Shown piece after piece: positions 18,889-27,903 of a stretch of DNA of 64,000 nt; the first letter of the stretch is position 1, and every line of letters starts with the position of its first letter. The notes beneath the pieces are model-generated. The model saw only the letters and a program-made list of their open reading frames with translations. It had not been told where the DNA came from and ran no database searches. The position numbers and the translations under genes are program-made. Source of the DNA: Alloalcanivorax marinus (lineage in GTDB: Bacteria > Pseudomonadota > Gammaproteobacteria > Pseudomonadales > Alcanivoracaceae); assembly GCF_016785095.1 (NCBI RefSeq), contig NZ_JAEKJB010000008.1, forward strand, positions 372,001 to 436,000, read 5' to 3'.

Positions 18889-19749
18889 GTGAGCGAGCTG
18901 AAAGACAAAGTATTCGTGGCCGTCCAGTACTGCCTGCCCCAGCATTGGCTGTCGCGGCTGGTGGGCTGGGTGGCGCGCAGCGAAATCCCCTGGATCAAGA
19001 CCACCTTCATCAACACCTTCATCCGCCGCTTCGACGTGGACCTGAGCGAGGCGGACATCGAGGACCCGGATCGCTTCGAGAACTTCAATGCCTTCTTCAC
19101 CCGGGCCCTGAAGGACGGCGCCCGACCGATCACCGACGACGACAACGCACTCGCCTGCCCGGCTGACGGCACCGTCAGCCAGCGTGGCAGCCTGCGCGGC
19201 GGCGACTTGTTCCAGGCCAAGGGACGCCACTACTCCGCCTTCGAACTGCTCGGCGGCGACGGTGCCCTGGCCGCCGAATTCAGCAACGGCGATTTCGCCA
19301 CCGTCTATCTCTCTCCCAAGGACTACCATCGGGTGCACATGCCCTGCTCCGGCACCCTGCGGGAAACGATCCATGTGCCAGGACGACTGTTCTCGGTGAA
19401 CCAGGCCACCACGGAACGGGTGCCACGGCTGTTTGCCCGCAACGAACGGCTGGTGTGCGTGTTCGACACCGAACGCGGGCCCATGGCCGTGGTGATGGTG
19501 GGCGCCATGATCGTCGCCGGCATCGAAACCGTGTTCGCCGGCCAGGTGACGCCCCAGGCCACCGACATCACGCGCCGCGACTACCGCGATCCAAGGCCGG
19601 TGGTGCTGGAGAAAGGCGCGGAGCTGGGCCGCTTCATGCTCGGTTCCACGGTGATTCTGCTGTTCCCGGAAGGCACCGCCGGCTTCGACGCCGCCGCCCT
19701 GCCCGGCGACACCGTGCGCATGGGCCAGGCCTTCGGGCGGTTCCGGTAA
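18889..19749 (+). CDS. psd: Phosphatidylserine decarboxylase proenzyme
   Basis: 286-residue inner-membrane-associated enzyme that makes phosphatidylethanolamine. It cleaves itself at the LGST motif (near residue 250) to form a pyruvoyl serine. Other family signatures are DGTVSQRG, YLSPKDYHRVHMP and the GAMIVAGIET region. The GTG at 18889 (VSELKDK) has an ACGGAGAG ribosome-binding site 8-10 nt upstream and is preferred to the in-frame GTG at 18862. It is 49 bp downstream of the rhodanese and probably shares its transcript. Confidence 0.95.
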   Translation: MSELKDKVFVAVQYCLPQHWLSRLVGWVARSEIPWIKTTFINTFIRRFDVDLSEADIEDPDRFENFNAFFTRALKDGARPITDDDNALACPADGTVSQRGSLRGGDLFQAKGRHYSAFELLGGDGALAAEFSNGDFATVYLSPKDYHRVHMPCSGTLRETIHVPGRLFSVNQATTERVPRLFARNERLVCVFDTERGPMAVVMVGAMIVAGIETVFAGQVTPQATDITRRDYRDPRPVVLEKGAELGRFMLGSTVILLFPEGTAGFDAAALPGDTVRMGQAFGRFR

Positions 19750-19797
19750 CCGCCCCCCACACACACCTACGAAGCCGCGCGTGACGCTACCCCGTAG

Positions 19798-19906
19798 CGA
19801 GTCGGCGTGGTCCCCCCTTCCGGGACCCTGTTTGACAGGATGTCAAACCGGGAGCCCCCAGGGACGGGTTCACGGCGTTCCCGGAAGGGGGGACCACGCC
19901 GACTCG
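19798..19906. repeat. 109-bp element: perfect 26-bp inverted repeat with inner hairpin
   Basis: The arms at 19798-19823 and 19881-19906 are perfect reverse complements of each other (26 of 26). The 57-nt centre contains its own perfect 8-bp hairpin, GTTTGACA-GGA-TGTCAAAC (about 19830-19848), and a segment CCCCCAGGGACGGGTTCACGG. The element lies between the convergent psd and enoyl-CoA hydratase genes. It has no U tract, so it is not a classical terminator, although it would fold very stably in RNA from either strand. Confidence 0.85.
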
Positions 19907-19912
19907 CGGCCC

Positions 19913-20686
19913 TTATTTCTTCCCGACCTTGGCGGCCAGAATCGCCTTGGCCTCGTCACCCTTGAGCATCTCCGCGAACAACGCCAGGTCGTGATCAACC
20001 AGATCGTGCAGACGCATTTCCGCCGCCTCGCGCATCAGTCGCTTGCTCTCGCGCATGGCACGGCGCGGCTTGGCGGCCAGGGCCACCGCGTACTGGCGGG
20101 CGGCGCCCTCCAGTTGCGCCCGCTCCACCACCCGCGCCACCAGCCCGGCCTGGGCCGCCTCCTCGGCGGTCAACGGCTCGCCCACCAGCAGCATGCGCGC
20201 CGCGCGCTGATAACCCAGCCAGGCCGGCAGCAACTTCGAGGAACCGGCCTCCGGCACCGCCCCCAGATCGACGAACGGAGTAATGAACCTGGCATCGTCG
20301 GCGGCCACCACGATGTCCGCGTGCAACAGCATGGTGGTGCCCACCCCCACCGCGTTGCCCTGCACCGCCACCACCAGCGGCTTCTCGAAACGGCTCACCG
20401 CGCGAATGAAAGGCGCCGCGCCGGCCTCCGTGCCATCCCCGGTACCGTTGCCGGCGGCCAGGAAATCGGCCAGATCGTTGCCCGCGCAAAACGACTTACC
20501 CTCGCCCTCGATCAACACCGCGCCGATGTCGTCACTGTCGGACGCGAACGCCAGCAGGCTGACCAGGTCCTGATACATGGCGCCGGTCAGGGCATTGAGT
20601 TTGTCGGGCCGGTTCAAAGTGATCGCCATCACCGATTCAGTGGTCTTGACCAGGATCTGGCCGCTTTCCGGTGCCGGTAATTCCAC
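19913..20686 (-). CDS. Enoyl-CoA hydratase/isomerase family protein
   Basis: 257-residue crotonase-fold enzyme, cytoplasmic and probably in fatty-acid or acyl-CoA metabolism. Visible features are ITLNRPDKLNAL near the N-terminus, the oxyanion-hole segment SFCAGNDLADF, a second oxyanion loop around AVGVGTTMLLHADIV and a glutamate in GAVPEAGSS at the usual catalytic position. The frame opens with GTG at 20710, but AAGGGAGA lies just upstream of the GTG at 20686, which I take as the start. The substrate is not identifiable. It is monocistronic. Confidence 0.88.
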   Translation of the reverse strand: MELPAPESGQILVKTTESVMAITLNRPDKLNALTGAMYQDLVSLLAFASDSDDIGAVLIEGEGKSFCAGNDLADFLAAGNGTGDGTEAGAAPFIRAVSRFEKPLVVAVQGNAVGVGTTMLLHADIVVAADDARFITPFVDLGAVPEAGSSKLLPAWLGYQRAARMLLVGEPLTAEEAAQAGLVARVVERAQLEGAARQYAVALAAKPRRAMRESKRLMREAAEMRLHDLVDHDLALFAEMLKGDEAKAILAAKVGKK

Positions 20687-20771
20687 GGTTGTCTCCCTTG
20701 ATTGATTCACTGCGCGAAAGGTTAGTGCGCCGCCGGCGGGAATGCCATGACCGGAAGCGTCGCGCGGGGGC

Positions 20772-20800
20772 TTGCCGGCGGTCGGTTTTCGTCCTATAAA
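20772..20800 (+). promoter_or_regulatory. Promoter of the ATP-grasp gene
   Basis: TTGCCG (20772-20777), a 17-bp spacer and TATAAA (20795-20800) form a good sigma-70 promoter on the plus strand. A start near 20807 leaves a leader of about 26 nt. This supports the TTG start codon at 20833 over any later ATG. Confidence 0.6.
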
Positions 20801-20832
20801 TCGCCGGTTACGTTGCGCGAGGTCCGTCGGCC

Positions 20833-21642
20833 TTGAAACTGATTTCCTTCGATCCCTTCCGCACCCTGGGCCTGCCCGGGGTGCGCTATATCAAACCCGA
20901 GCACATGTTCGCCCAGCGCGATGAGCTGGCCAACGCGGACTGGCTGCTGTTTCCCGCCTACTGGCAATTGCACGCGCTGCACTATGTGCTCGGTCGGCCG
21001 ATCTTCCCAAGCCTGGCCACCTACCACCTGGGCCACGACAAGATCGAGATGACCCGGGCCCTGCGGCTGGCCTGCCCGGACAACGTGCCCGAAACCGAGA
21101 TCCTGCCCTCCAGCCACAGTGGCGTGAGCCGCATCCTGGACACCTGGACCTTCCCGTTCGTGGCCAAGCGGGTGCGCTCCAGCGAGGGCGACGGGGTGTT
21201 CCTGGTGGAGAACCGCCAGCAGTTCCTGGACTACGCCGCTCGCCACGAGGCGCTGTACATCCAGAAGCTGCTGCCCATCGTGCGCGATCTGCGAGTGGTG
21301 GTGGTGGGCCGCGCGGTGGTCGCCAGCTACTGGCGCGAGGGCACCAGCTTCCATAACAACCTGGCCCGGGGTGCCCGGGTGCGCGTGGACCTGCCGGTGC
21401 CCGACGCCGCCTTGGAGCTGGTGCTGGACCTGGCCCACCGCCTGCGCATCGATCATGCCGGCTTCGACGTGGCCTGGGTGGACGACCAACCCTATGTGCT
21501 GGAATTCAACCGGCTGTTCGGCAACCAGGGCATGGCCGACCTGCCGCAACGGGTGGGCGCCGCCATGCGTGCCTATTTGCTGGACGAGGTCTCGCCTTCG
21601 CCATTGTCTCCGGAACCGGCACCCATCACCGTTTCCGCCTGA
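20833..21642 (+). CDS. RimK-like ATP-grasp ligase
   Basis: 269-residue protein with the ATP-grasp fold of the RimK/glutathione-synthetase type: FPFVAKRVRSSEGDGVFLV (ATP-binding lysine and Gly-rich loop), YIQKLLPIVRDLRVVVVG, and the metal-binding end FDVAWVDDQPYVLEFNRLFG. The start codon is TTG, giving MKLISFDPFRTLGLPG. The substrate is unknown. RimK relatives attach amino acids, often glutamate, to a protein or peptide. The last 70 bp overlap the 3' end of the convergent YtjB-like gene. Confidence 0.8.
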   Translation: MKLISFDPFRTLGLPGVRYIKPEHMFAQRDELANADWLLFPAYWQLHALHYVLGRPIFPSLATYHLGHDKIEMTRALRLACPDNVPETEILPSSHSGVSRILDTWTFPFVAKRVRSSEGDGVFLVENRQQFLDYAARHEALYIQKLLPIVRDLRVVVVGRAVVASYWREGTSFHNNLARGARVRVDLPVPDAALELVLDLAHRLRIDHAGFDVAWVDDQPYVLEFNRLFGNQGMADLPQRVGAAMRAYLLDEVSPSPLSPEPAPITVSA

Positions 21643-22769
21643 GTGCGCAGCAGGGTCTGGTAGCGGTAGGCGAGCTGCTCCACCGGCTGCAGGCGCACCT
21701 GCTGCTCGCCGGCCCGCACCACCAGGGCCCGATCGGTCTGGTAGAGCGCCTTTACATCCAGCTCGGCACGGGTCAGCTCGCTTTCCGGCACATGCAGCCG
21801 GCCGGGCACGCCGGCCAGGCACAGCGCCCAGCTTTCCGTCTCGCGGAACTGCTCGCTGATCAGCGCCTTGAACTCCAGCGCCGGGGACTGGGCCGCCTTG
21901 CGGCGCGGCGCCTGCAGACGCGCCACGCGCAGGAACAACAAGCCGGCGCACAGCGCCGAGAAAGCGGCGGCGGACAACGACTCAGCACTGAAACGTACCC
22001 GCGCCCGCTCCCCCAGACCGACCACCACGCGACCGCCATAGAGCGCCACCACCTGGTCCAGAAGCCGGTGGTAATCGTCCAGCAGGTGTTCCAGAGCGGC
22101 GCGGGTGTAGCGCTGCTGGTAGTAATCGAAATTCACCACGCTCAGGCGCAACTCCACCGCCGGCCCGGCATCCTGCTCCGGCTCGTCCGGCCCTACCCGG
22201 GGCGCCGGACGATCGTCCGGGGGCGGCGCCGTTTGCGCGGCGGGAGGTTCCGGGCGAAACAGCCGCCGGTAAATGGCCTCGCCGGCCAGCCGCAGCATCA
22301 GTATCCCCAGCACCACCAGTACATAGCCGGTCTCCAGCCGCTGGCGCGGCGCCGGGTCGGCCCGTGCCGCCAGCTGCAGGGAACCGGCCAGTTCGCCGTC
22401 GGGCAGGGCCACTGGCACCTCCACGACCACCGGCGCCTGCTCCAGCAGCTCACCGGTGACCGGCTCCCGGGCGGTATCGAGAAAGCGTGCTCCGGCCACC
22501 GGCGCCAGGGCGCGAGTTTCCCGGGCGATCACGTTCAGGCCGATCAGATCGTCGCCGGCCAGGGATTCGGCGGCACGCAGCGCGGTCTGGCGCGCCAGGG
22601 CTTCCAACTGCACGCGCTGCTCGGCGGCCAGACGGCTGGAGAAGTGTTCCAGGAAATAAACGCCGATCACCAGGGCCACCAGCAACATCAACGCCAGCTC
22701 CCACAGCAGCCGTTTTTCGCGCCGCAGGTACGGACGCCCTTGCTCCAAAAGCTGTTGCCACAAGGCCAT
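21573..22769 (-). CDS. AhpA/YtjB-like membrane protein next to serB
   Basis: 398-residue inner-membrane protein. A first transmembrane helix lies at about 24-44, a periplasmic region at about 45-150 and a second helix at about 152-168. A cytoplasmic part follows, starting with a Pro-rich acidic linker (about 180-215). Its position, divergent from serB, and its two-helix layout match the YtjB/SMP family, which neighbours serB in enterobacteria and Pseudomonas. No catalytic motif was recognised and the function is unclear. Its 3' end overlaps the ATP-grasp gene by 70 bp on the opposite strand. Confidence 0.7.
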   Translation of the reverse strand: MALWQQLLEQGRPYLRREKRLLWELALMLLVALVIGVYFLEHFSSRLAAEQRVQLEALARQTALRAAESLAGDDLIGLNVIARETRALAPVAGARFLDTAREPVTGELLEQAPVVVEVPVALPDGELAGSLQLAARADPAPRQRLETGYVLVVLGILMLRLAGEAIYRRLFRPEPPAAQTAPPPDDRPAPRVGPDEPEQDAGPAVELRLSVVNFDYYQQRYTRAALEHLLDDYHRLLDQVVALYGGRVVVGLGERARVRFSAESLSAAAFSALCAGLLFLRVARLQAPRRKAAQSPALEFKALISEQFRETESWALCLAGVPGRLHVPESELTRAELDVKALYQTDRALVVRAGEQQVRLQPVEQLAYRYQTLLRTQAETVMGAGSGDNGEGETSSSK

Positions 22770-22921
22770 GCGGTGCCATCCTCGCTTGGTTCAATGGGCG
22801 CCGAGTATACCCGCCTTGGCGCCGCCCCGCTTGGCCGGGGCCTCAACCGGCGGCGCTTTTCTGGTAATCTTGGACGCCGTTCCATTCAGCGACCCACGGC
22901 CCCCAAGGAGAGCCCCAGAGC

Positions 22922-24151
22922 GTGCGCGAGATCATTCTCATCCAGGTGTCCGGCAACGACCGTCCCGGACTCACCGCCGCCTTCACCCGTATTCTGGCCC
23001 GCTACCACCTCAACATCCTGGATATCGGCCAGGCGGTGATCCACGACACCCTGTCGCTGGGCATCCTGGTGGAGGTGCCGCCCGGGGCGGACGCTTCCTC
23101 CATGCTCAAGGATCTGCTGTTCGAGGCCCACAAACGCGACACCTCGGTGCGCTTCCGGCCCATCGACAAGGACCGCTACGAGCAGTGGGTGTCCGGCCAG
23201 GGCAAGGACCGCCACATCATCACCCTGCTGTCTCGCAAGATCACCGCCGAGCAGCTCGGCGACGTAACCACCGTGGTGGCGGAGAATAACCTCAACATCG
23301 ACAGCATCGCGCGGCTGTCCGGGCGCGTGCGCCTGGAGGGCGAGGACGGCGATCCGGACGGGCGCGCCTGCGTGGAGATCTCGGTGCGCGGCGAACCCCG
23401 CGACACCGCCGCCATGCGTGCCGCCTTCTTGGGCATCGCCAACGAACGCAACCTGGACATCGCCTTCCAGCGCGACAATGCTTTCCGCCGCAACCGCCGG
23501 CTGGTGGTGTTCGACATGGACTCCACCCTGATCCGATCCGAGGTGATCGACGAACTGGCCGTGGAGGCCGGCGTCGCCGAACAGGTGAGCGCCATCACCG
23601 AACGGGCCATGCGCGGCGAACTGGACTTCAACGAGAGCTTTCGCGCCCGGGTGGCGCTGCTCAAGGGCCTGGATGAAGGGGCCCTGGAGCGGGTCCGCGA
23701 CCGCATCGAGCTGACGGAAGGCGCGCGCCGCCTGGTCAGCACGCTGAAGGCACTGGGTTACCGTACGGCGATTCTATCCGGCGGTTTCACCTGGTTCGGG
23801 CACTGGCTGCAGGGGCTGCTGGGCATCGATTACGTCTACGCCAACGAGCTGAAGATCAAGGAAGGCAGGGTCACCGGCGAGGTGGCGGAACCGATCGTCA
23901 ACGGTGAGCGCAAGGCGGAGCTGCTGCGCGAGATCGCCGCCCGCGAGGGCATCGACATGGAGCAGGTGATCGCCGTGGGAGACGGCGCCAACGACCTGCC
24001 CATGCTGGGCGCCGCCGGGCTGGGCATCGCCTTCCGCGCCAAACCGCTGGTGAAGAAGAACGCCGAACACTCCATTTCCACCCTGGGGCTGGACGGCATC
24101 CTTTATCTGATCGGGGTGCGGGACAAGGACCAGGCGGAGCTGTTGCGGTAG
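22922..24151 (+). CDS. serB: Phosphoserine phosphatase
   Basis: 409-residue enzyme making L-serine from phosphoserine. Two N-terminal ACT-like domains (about 1-170, beginning EIILIQVSGNDRPGLTAAF) precede a HAD phosphatase domain with nucleophile D198 in VFDMDST, the SGGFTWF motif, and GDGANDLPML near 350. The start codon is GTG with the strong site AAGGAGA upstream. The long form with two ACT domains is the Pseudomonas type, as opposed to the shorter E. coli SerB. The fimX stop lies only 9 bp beyond its stop on the opposite strand. Confidence 0.97.
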   Translation: MREIILIQVSGNDRPGLTAAFTRILARYHLNILDIGQAVIHDTLSLGILVEVPPGADASSMLKDLLFEAHKRDTSVRFRPIDKDRYEQWVSGQGKDRHIITLLSRKITAEQLGDVTTVVAENNLNIDSIARLSGRVRLEGEDGDPDGRACVEISVRGEPRDTAAMRAAFLGIANERNLDIAFQRDNAFRRNRRLVVFDMDSTLIRSEVIDELAVEAGVAEQVSAITERAMRGELDFNESFRARVALLKGLDEGALERVRDRIELTEGARRLVSTLKALGYRTAILSGGFTWFGHWLQGLLGIDYVYANELKIKEGRVTGEVAEPIVNGERKAELLREIAAREGIDMEQVIAVGDGANDLPMLGAAGLGIAFRAKPLVKKNAEHSISTLGLDGILYLIGVRDKDQAELLR

Positions 24152-24160
24152 CCGCGATTC

Positions 24161-26239
24161 TCAGCCGTCGGTGGTTTCCGCCGCCTCCAGGCGATCCATT
24201 GGTGCCTGCAGGTAATAGCCCTGCAGGTAATCCACCCCACCCAGCGTCCACAGGGTCTGCATCTGCGCGGCGGATTCCACGAAACCGACCAGGGTGCGCC
24301 GCCCGCTGCCCTGCACTTGCTGAATCAGTTCCGCGAAACGCTCGCGGCTTTCCGCCTTGCCCAACTCCTGGGTGAACGAGCCTTCGAACTTCACCATGGT
24401 GGCGGGGATGTGCTCGAACAGTTTGAACGGGTCGAGGCCACCGCCGAAGCGGCTGATGGACAGCCCGCAGCCCTGTTTGCGCATGGTCTCGGCGAAGGCG
24501 CCGGCCTGCTTGAGGTAGTTGACCGCGTCGCCCTCGGAAAACTGAAAGATCACCTGCTCACCGGACAGACGCGCCGCGCGCATGGCCTTGGTGAGCCATT
24601 CCGCCAGCCCCGCCTCGCCCAGGGAGTAACCGCTCAGATTGACCAGCAGGGTAACCTTCTCGTCCAGGGCGGCGGCGGCGCGCATGGCGTTGAGTACCAC
24701 CCAGCGATCCACCTTGCCAGCCATGCCGAGCTCCGCCGCCACCGGCATGAAGTCCGCGGCGGCCAGGTCGTCGCCCTGTTTCTGGGGCATGTGCACGAAC
24801 ACCTCGAAAATCTGCTCGCCTTCGTCGCGCAGGCTCATCAGCGGCTGATACCTGAGACGGAAGCTGCTTTTTTCCAGGGCCTGGCGGATGCTCAGGGCAA
24901 CCGCCTCGTTGGAACCGGCGGCCACATCGTCCATGGGATCGTGGATCTTGATGGCATTGCCCTGTTCGTCGTTCTGCCGCTGGGCCTGGTTGCAGCACTT
25001 GAGCGCCTTGGTGAGGATGTCCTGGCTGCTGCGCGCGTCCTCGCGGGCGAAAGCCACGCCCAGGCTGGCGGTGATGTGCACGGTGCGCGCCGCCACCTCG
25101 GGCATCAGCGTCTCGATGCCGGCGCGCAGCTCCTCGGCCAGGGCAGCCGCTTCGTCGATGTCGGCCACCGGCTTGAGCACCGCGAAATCCTCGCCGTCCA
25201 CCCGCGCCAGCTTGGCGCCGACGCAGTGGCCGCGCAGCCAGTCCGCCACCACGCGCAGGGCGTCGTCGGCGCCTTCCATGCCGAGGCGCGATTGATGATG
25301 CTCGAAATCGTCCAGGCGCAGATACAGCACCGCCGCCAGTTCGCCCTGCCGGGCCGCGTCGCTGACCGCCTGATCCAGTTGTTCCATGAACCAGGTGCGG
25401 CTGTAGAGGCCGGTGACCTGGTCGGTCTGACTGATCTCGTGAAGCCGCTCCTGCAGGGCGTTTTCATCCAGGCCGGTGGCGCGAATCACGATCTGGGTGC
25501 AGGCCTCGCCATCGAAGGTGCTCGGCGAGAAAATGAAGTTGGCGCCGAACTCGTTACCGTCGGTGTGCACGCCCCGGCATTCCAGTTCGTTGGTCTGGCT
25601 CTGATCCTGGGCGCGGCTGCGCAGCAACTGCTTGAGGCGATCGTGGTCATCGGCGGACACCATGTCCATGATCGGCACGCCGGCCAGCTCATCGGCGTCG
25701 TCATAGCCGAACATACGGGCATAGTTTTCGTTGGCGTGGATATGCATGCCGTCCAGCACATAGGCGATGGCGTCACGGCTCTGGTCCATCAGTAATCGAA
25801 GACGCTTCTCCGCCTCGTGGCGGGTGATCTCCGAGTGCTGCAGCTCCTTGCGCAGGCGCAGAAACTCCATGAGCCGGTCGACACACTGCATCAGCAGCTC
25901 ACGGTCGTCCTTGGGGGCCACCGCGCGGGCACCGGCATTGTAGGCGTCACGGACGATTTCCGCGTTGTAGTCGTCGCTGAGCAAAACCACCGGCAGCGCC
26001 TTGCCGAGCCGGTTGATGTGGGCCATGGCACTCTCGAAGGTACCGTTGCCGAAGCTCGGCCGGCACAGCATCAGTTCCCAGGCCCCGCCCTTGAGCGCCC
26101 GCACCAGGTCGTCCTCATTCAACGCCAGTTGCGCCCGGGTCGCCCGGCCAGCATTGCGCAGAGCGTTCATCAGTTGCTCGGCTTCATCCTGGGAGTCATG
26201 GGCGATCAGCAAGCGGAGGGTATCGAGAGCGTATGTCAT
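24161..26239 (-). CDS. fimX: FimX-like c-di-GMP receptor (REC-PAS-degenerate GGDEF-degenerate EAL)
   Basis: 692 residues, within one residue of Pseudomonas FimX (691), and the same domain order. A REC-like domain (about 1-125) lacks the phospho-aspartate (LMLCRPS). A PAS domain follows at about 145-260. A GGDEF domain (about 275-430) has DGEDF instead of GGDEF. An EAL domain (about 445-680) has FEVF instead of EAL and SRFGGG instead of DDFG, but keeps YLQGY. Both enzymatic sites are therefore lost, as in FimX, which binds c-di-GMP and controls type IV pilus assembly and twitching. A PilZ-like neighbour lies upstream, and serB is adjacent as in Pseudomonas. Confidence 0.85.
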   Translation of the reverse strand: MTYALDTLRLLIAHDSQDEAEQLMNALRNAGRATRAQLALNEDDLVRALKGGAWELMLCRPSFGNGTFESAMAHINRLGKALPVVLLSDDYNAEIVRDAYNAGARAVAPKDDRELLMQCVDRLMEFLRLRKELQHSEITRHEAEKRLRLLMDQSRDAIAYVLDGMHIHANENYARMFGYDDADELAGVPIMDMVSADDHDRLKQLLRSRAQDQSQTNELECRGVHTDGNEFGANFIFSPSTFDGEACTQIVIRATGLDENALQERLHEISQTDQVTGLYSRTWFMEQLDQAVSDAARQGELAAVLYLRLDDFEHHQSRLGMEGADDALRVVADWLRGHCVGAKLARVDGEDFAVLKPVADIDEAAALAEELRAGIETLMPEVAARTVHITASLGVAFAREDARSSQDILTKALKCCNQAQRQNDEQGNAIKIHDPMDDVAAGSNEAVALSIRQALEKSSFRLRYQPLMSLRDEGEQIFEVFVHMPQKQGDDLAAADFMPVAAELGMAGKVDRWVVLNAMRAAAALDEKVTLLVNLSGYSLGEAGLAEWLTKAMRAARLSGEQVIFQFSEGDAVNYLKQAGAFAETMRKQGCGLSISRFGGGLDPFKLFEHIPATMVKFEGSFTQELGKAESRERFAELIQQVQGSGRRTLVGFVESAAQMQTLWTLGGVDYLQGYYLQAPMDRLEAAETTDG

Positions 26240-26337
26240 CGGCGCCAGTGCTCATCCGTTATTCGTAGGGCATACATTGTGCCTGACGCCGCTCCGTTCG
26301 CCAAAGACCTGGATCAACGCAATCGCCTCGGCGGAGG

Positions 26338-27816
26338 TCAATCCGGGCGCAAGATGAAGCGAGTGACATCCGGGGAGGCGGCCACCCGGGTGGCCAGGCG
26401 GGCCAGTCGGGGCGGCCCCTCCCAAAGGGTGATCCGCGCCCCTGGGCGAAATTCGGCGGTGGGAACCAGCAGGGATTCCTCCGCCCGATCGACACCACCG
26501 GGGATCAACAGGGCCGGGGACGGCAGGGTGTCGCCGTAACCATGACTGAGCCGTACCGGACGGGTACCGGCGGGCAACAGGGCCACGCCCAGCTGTGCGC
26601 CGTCGCCTTGGCGGGCTACCCAGCGTACCTCCCCAACCCGCCAAACACCGGCCTCCGGGTCACGCACCGCCACCGGCGCGCCGGTGCGCAGGCCCCGAGG
26701 CGTGGCGCCTTCCCAGGCCAGCCGGCAGCCGCCTTCGGCACGGTCCAGCCAATGCACCGGATGCGGGTCCAGCTCACCACCGCCCGGTTCCAGGCTGTCG
26801 TGGGCGGCTTTCAGGCCAAGCAGCAGGCCGGCCTCGCCGGTGACCGCATGCCGTGGCCGGGCACGATCCGGCACACTCAGCCAGACCGCTCGCAACTGAC
26901 TCAACAGAATGTCGCCCTGCGGGCTGACACCGGGGCCTCCGTCCCCATCCACCAGGGCCTGGGCCAGGGGCCGGGGGTCAAAATAGAGGTGCCCGGGCGG
27001 GGCCGTCCGGCCCACCGGCCATGGCCCCTGGTCGCTTTCCGGGTCCACCCGGAAACGGGCCTGACGGCGATCCCCGTGCAGCGACAGCCAATGCGCCCAG
27101 TGGCCCGCCCCCCGGTACAGGGCGAGCAAGGCGGCGGGGCGCAACCGGTTGGGCTGGGCACTGGCCACCAGCAGCAAGCGGGCGTAGGCGCTGTGCACCG
27201 AGCCCTCGCGTCCGGGCAGCAGCGAATCGGCCACCGTGACGGTTTGCAGAGCATGGTGTTCAGCGGTGGCATAAAGACGGTGCAGGCGCCTCCACAAACC
27301 TTCCGGCACCGGGGTATACAGCAACCAGGCCAGGCACAATCGCTGGGCCAGTGCCTCGGCGGCCCGCTGCAAGGCAGTGGCGGCGGCCTGGCGGGCGGAC
27401 GGGCCCAAACGCCCCTTGAGCAGCGCCACGGCCACCGCCTGGTAGCCCCGCGCCAGTTGCTCGAACAGAGCCTGGGCGTGGTCGGCGGCGGCCCGGCTGC
27501 GCGCCGGTGGCACCAGGGGCTGGTTCAGGAAATCCGCCTCCAGGACCTGGGCAAGCTGGTGCACACAGGAACGCACCTCCTCAAGAAGCGCCAGACGGCG
27601 GCGCGCATCCACCCGCAGGCGAGCGAGCTCCTCGACAAGCCGCAGCAGAGGCAGCACGCCACGCCGTGGGTCCCTCATCGGTTCATCGATGGGCAGTGTC
27701 GCCAGCCAGGCGCGCAGGCGTCGCGGCCAGTCGCTGCCCAGGGACAGTGTTTCGATGGGTTGATCGGCATCGGGCGGCAGCGCCCATGCCAAATCCGTTG
27801 GCCAAGCCTCGTGCAT
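26338..27816 (-). CDS. Conserved protein with PilZ-like C-terminus, fimX neighbour
   Basis: 492-residue cytoplasmic, Arg/Ala/Leu-rich helical protein. The C-terminal 120 residues contain LDRAEGGCRLAWEG and VGEVRWVARQGDGAQLGVALL. These resemble the (D/N)xSxxG strand and the following strand of PilZ domains, although the Ser is Ala here and no clear RxxxR is seen, so c-di-GMP binding is uncertain. The ATG at 27816 has GAGGGAG upstream and is preferred to the GTG at 27831. A similar conserved gene, sometimes annotated as a molecular chaperone, neighbours fimX in Pseudomonas. It would be co-transcribed with fimX (98-bp gap). Confidence 0.65.
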   Translation of the reverse strand: MHEAWPTDLAWALPPDADQPIETLSLGSDWPRRLRAWLATLPIDEPMRDPRRGVLPLLRLVEELARLRVDARRRLALLEEVRSCVHQLAQVLEADFLNQPLVPPARSRAAADHAQALFEQLARGYQAVAVALLKGRLGPSARQAAATALQRAAEALAQRLCLAWLLYTPVPEGLWRRLHRLYATAEHHALQTVTVADSLLPGREGSVHSAYARLLLVASAQPNRLRPAALLALYRGAGHWAHWLSLHGDRRQARFRVDPESDQGPWPVGRTAPPGHLYFDPRPLAQALVDGDGGPGVSPQGDILLSQLRAVWLSVPDRARPRHAVTGEAGLLLGLKAAHDSLEPGGGELDPHPVHWLDRAEGGCRLAWEGATPRGLRTGAPVAVRDPEAGVWRVGEVRWVARQGDGAQLGVALLPAGTRPVRLSHGYGDTLPSPALLIPGGVDRAEESLLVPTAEFRPGARITLWEGPPRLARLATRVAASPDVTRFILRPD

Positions 27817-27903
27817 CGGTGTCTCCCTCACCGACGGGCCCCGTCGCCCGCTATTTTGTGAACTGAATCACAAAACCGTACGGGAAAAACACCTGCTTGT
27901 AAA

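Noticed and set aside
26144..26337. Separate small gene upstream of fimX
   Set aside because: Only overlapping short frames exist between the PilZ-like gene stop and the fimX start; no start signal or composition supports a protein.
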